A DNA stretch of 64,000 nt, taken from assembly GCF_016834455.1 (NCBI RefSeq), contig NZ_CP069213.1, forward strand, positions 3,883,501-3,947,500. The letters are read 5' to 3'. The position numbers and the translations under genes were made by a program. Shown here in pieces: positions 63,904-64,000 of this stretch; position 1 is the first letter of the stretch, and each line of letters begins with the position of its first letter. Under the pieces are notes generated by a model that ran no database searches, was not told the DNA's origin, and saw only the letters and a list, made by a program, of their open reading frames with translations. This DNA comes from Shewanella litorisediminis. GTDB taxonomy: Bacteria > Pseudomonadota > Gammaproteobacteria > Enterobacterales > Shewanellaceae.

Positions 63904-64000
63904 CCCACCAGCGCCAGCTGGTCGCGGGCATCCTTGATGCCACGCTCTGCCGCTTCCGGCCCCATATTCAGAGCTTCGGCGTAAACGGTATCCACTTCTG
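63900..64000 (-). CDS. C-terminal end of an unidentified protein (cut by window edge)
   Basis: The minus strand is open from the window edge to a TAA at 63900-63902. The 32 visible residues (VDTVYAEALNMGPEAAERG, then IKDARDQLALVG) look like a helical protein end. A good terminator follows. The family cannot be told from this fragment. Confidence 0.5.
   Translation of the reverse strand, partial: EVDTVYAEALNMGPEAAERGIKDARDQLALVG

Overview
The window reads as chromosome of a Shewanella-like marine gammaproteobacterium. The evidence is the gene order: rsmI / lpoA-yraN-diaA-dolP beside rnpB, pilMNOPQ-aroK-aroB-damX-dam, rpe-gph-trpS, and divergent pilM/mrcA. The encoded proteins are clearly similar to enterobacterial/Vibrionales orthologues such as RimJ, YgiQ and RecG. 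The genus is an inference (a GC-moderate Shewanella such as S. amazonensis would fit). I see no rRNA, tRNA, insertion sequence, prophage or CRISPR array.

Layout. 1-9.2 kb: the end of an outer-membrane protein gene, a homospermidine synthase, a small membrane methyltransferase, RimJ, an unidentified protein, a BlaI repressor with two TACAnnTGTA operators and a BlaR1-like M56 peptidase fused to a TonB-C domain, an AT-rich class-C-type serine hydrolase, two small conserved genes, and azoreductase AzoR. 9.2-19 kb: a LysR regulator, a CatB-type hexapeptide acetyltransferase, an HPP membrane protein, a MerR regulator divergent from a DUF2938 membrane protein across a SoxR-box-like operator with a 19-bp promoter spacer, YgiQ, a MAPEG protein, a ThrE-type exporter and an Omp85-type barrel. 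19-25.7 kb: rnpB (minus strand, clear sigma70 promoter), rsmI, lpoA-yraN-diaA-dolP, an EamA transporter and a LysR regulator. 25.7-43.3 kb: trpS-gph-rpe, two small plus-strand genes splitting rpe from dam, dam-damX-aroB-aroK, the type IV pilus assembly operon pilMNOPQ, mrcA (PBP1a), a small LuxR-type HTH protein, recG, and then a DUF3014 protein.

44.4-62 kb is the accessory highlight: a compact, co-directional, mostly overlapping aryl polyene (APE) pigment gene cluster. It encodes a chain length factor, two acyl carrier proteins, an aryl-acid AMP ligase, two hot-dog dehydratases, a ketoreductase, two ketosynthases, a thioesterase, two acyltransferases (one fused to a family-2 glycosyltransferase), a LolA-like carrier, an MMPL exporter and a DUF3261 lipoprotein. 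Two further enzymes stand out. One is an MIO-type aromatic amino acid ammonia-lyase that would supply the aryl starter. The other is a flavin-dependent halogenase/hydroxylase-like enzyme with both WxWxIP and the candidate lysine. The proposed flow is amino acid -> aryl acid (ammonia-lyase) -> loaded on ACP (ligase) -> iterative extension (KS/CLF, KR, DH) -> lipid/glycan attachment and export to the outer membrane (acyltransferases, LolA-like, MMPL, lipoprotein).

62-64 kb: an HD-GYP phosphodiesterase with a GAF-like domain, a rhodanese, a small CxxC protein, and the 3' end of an unidentified minus-strand gene.
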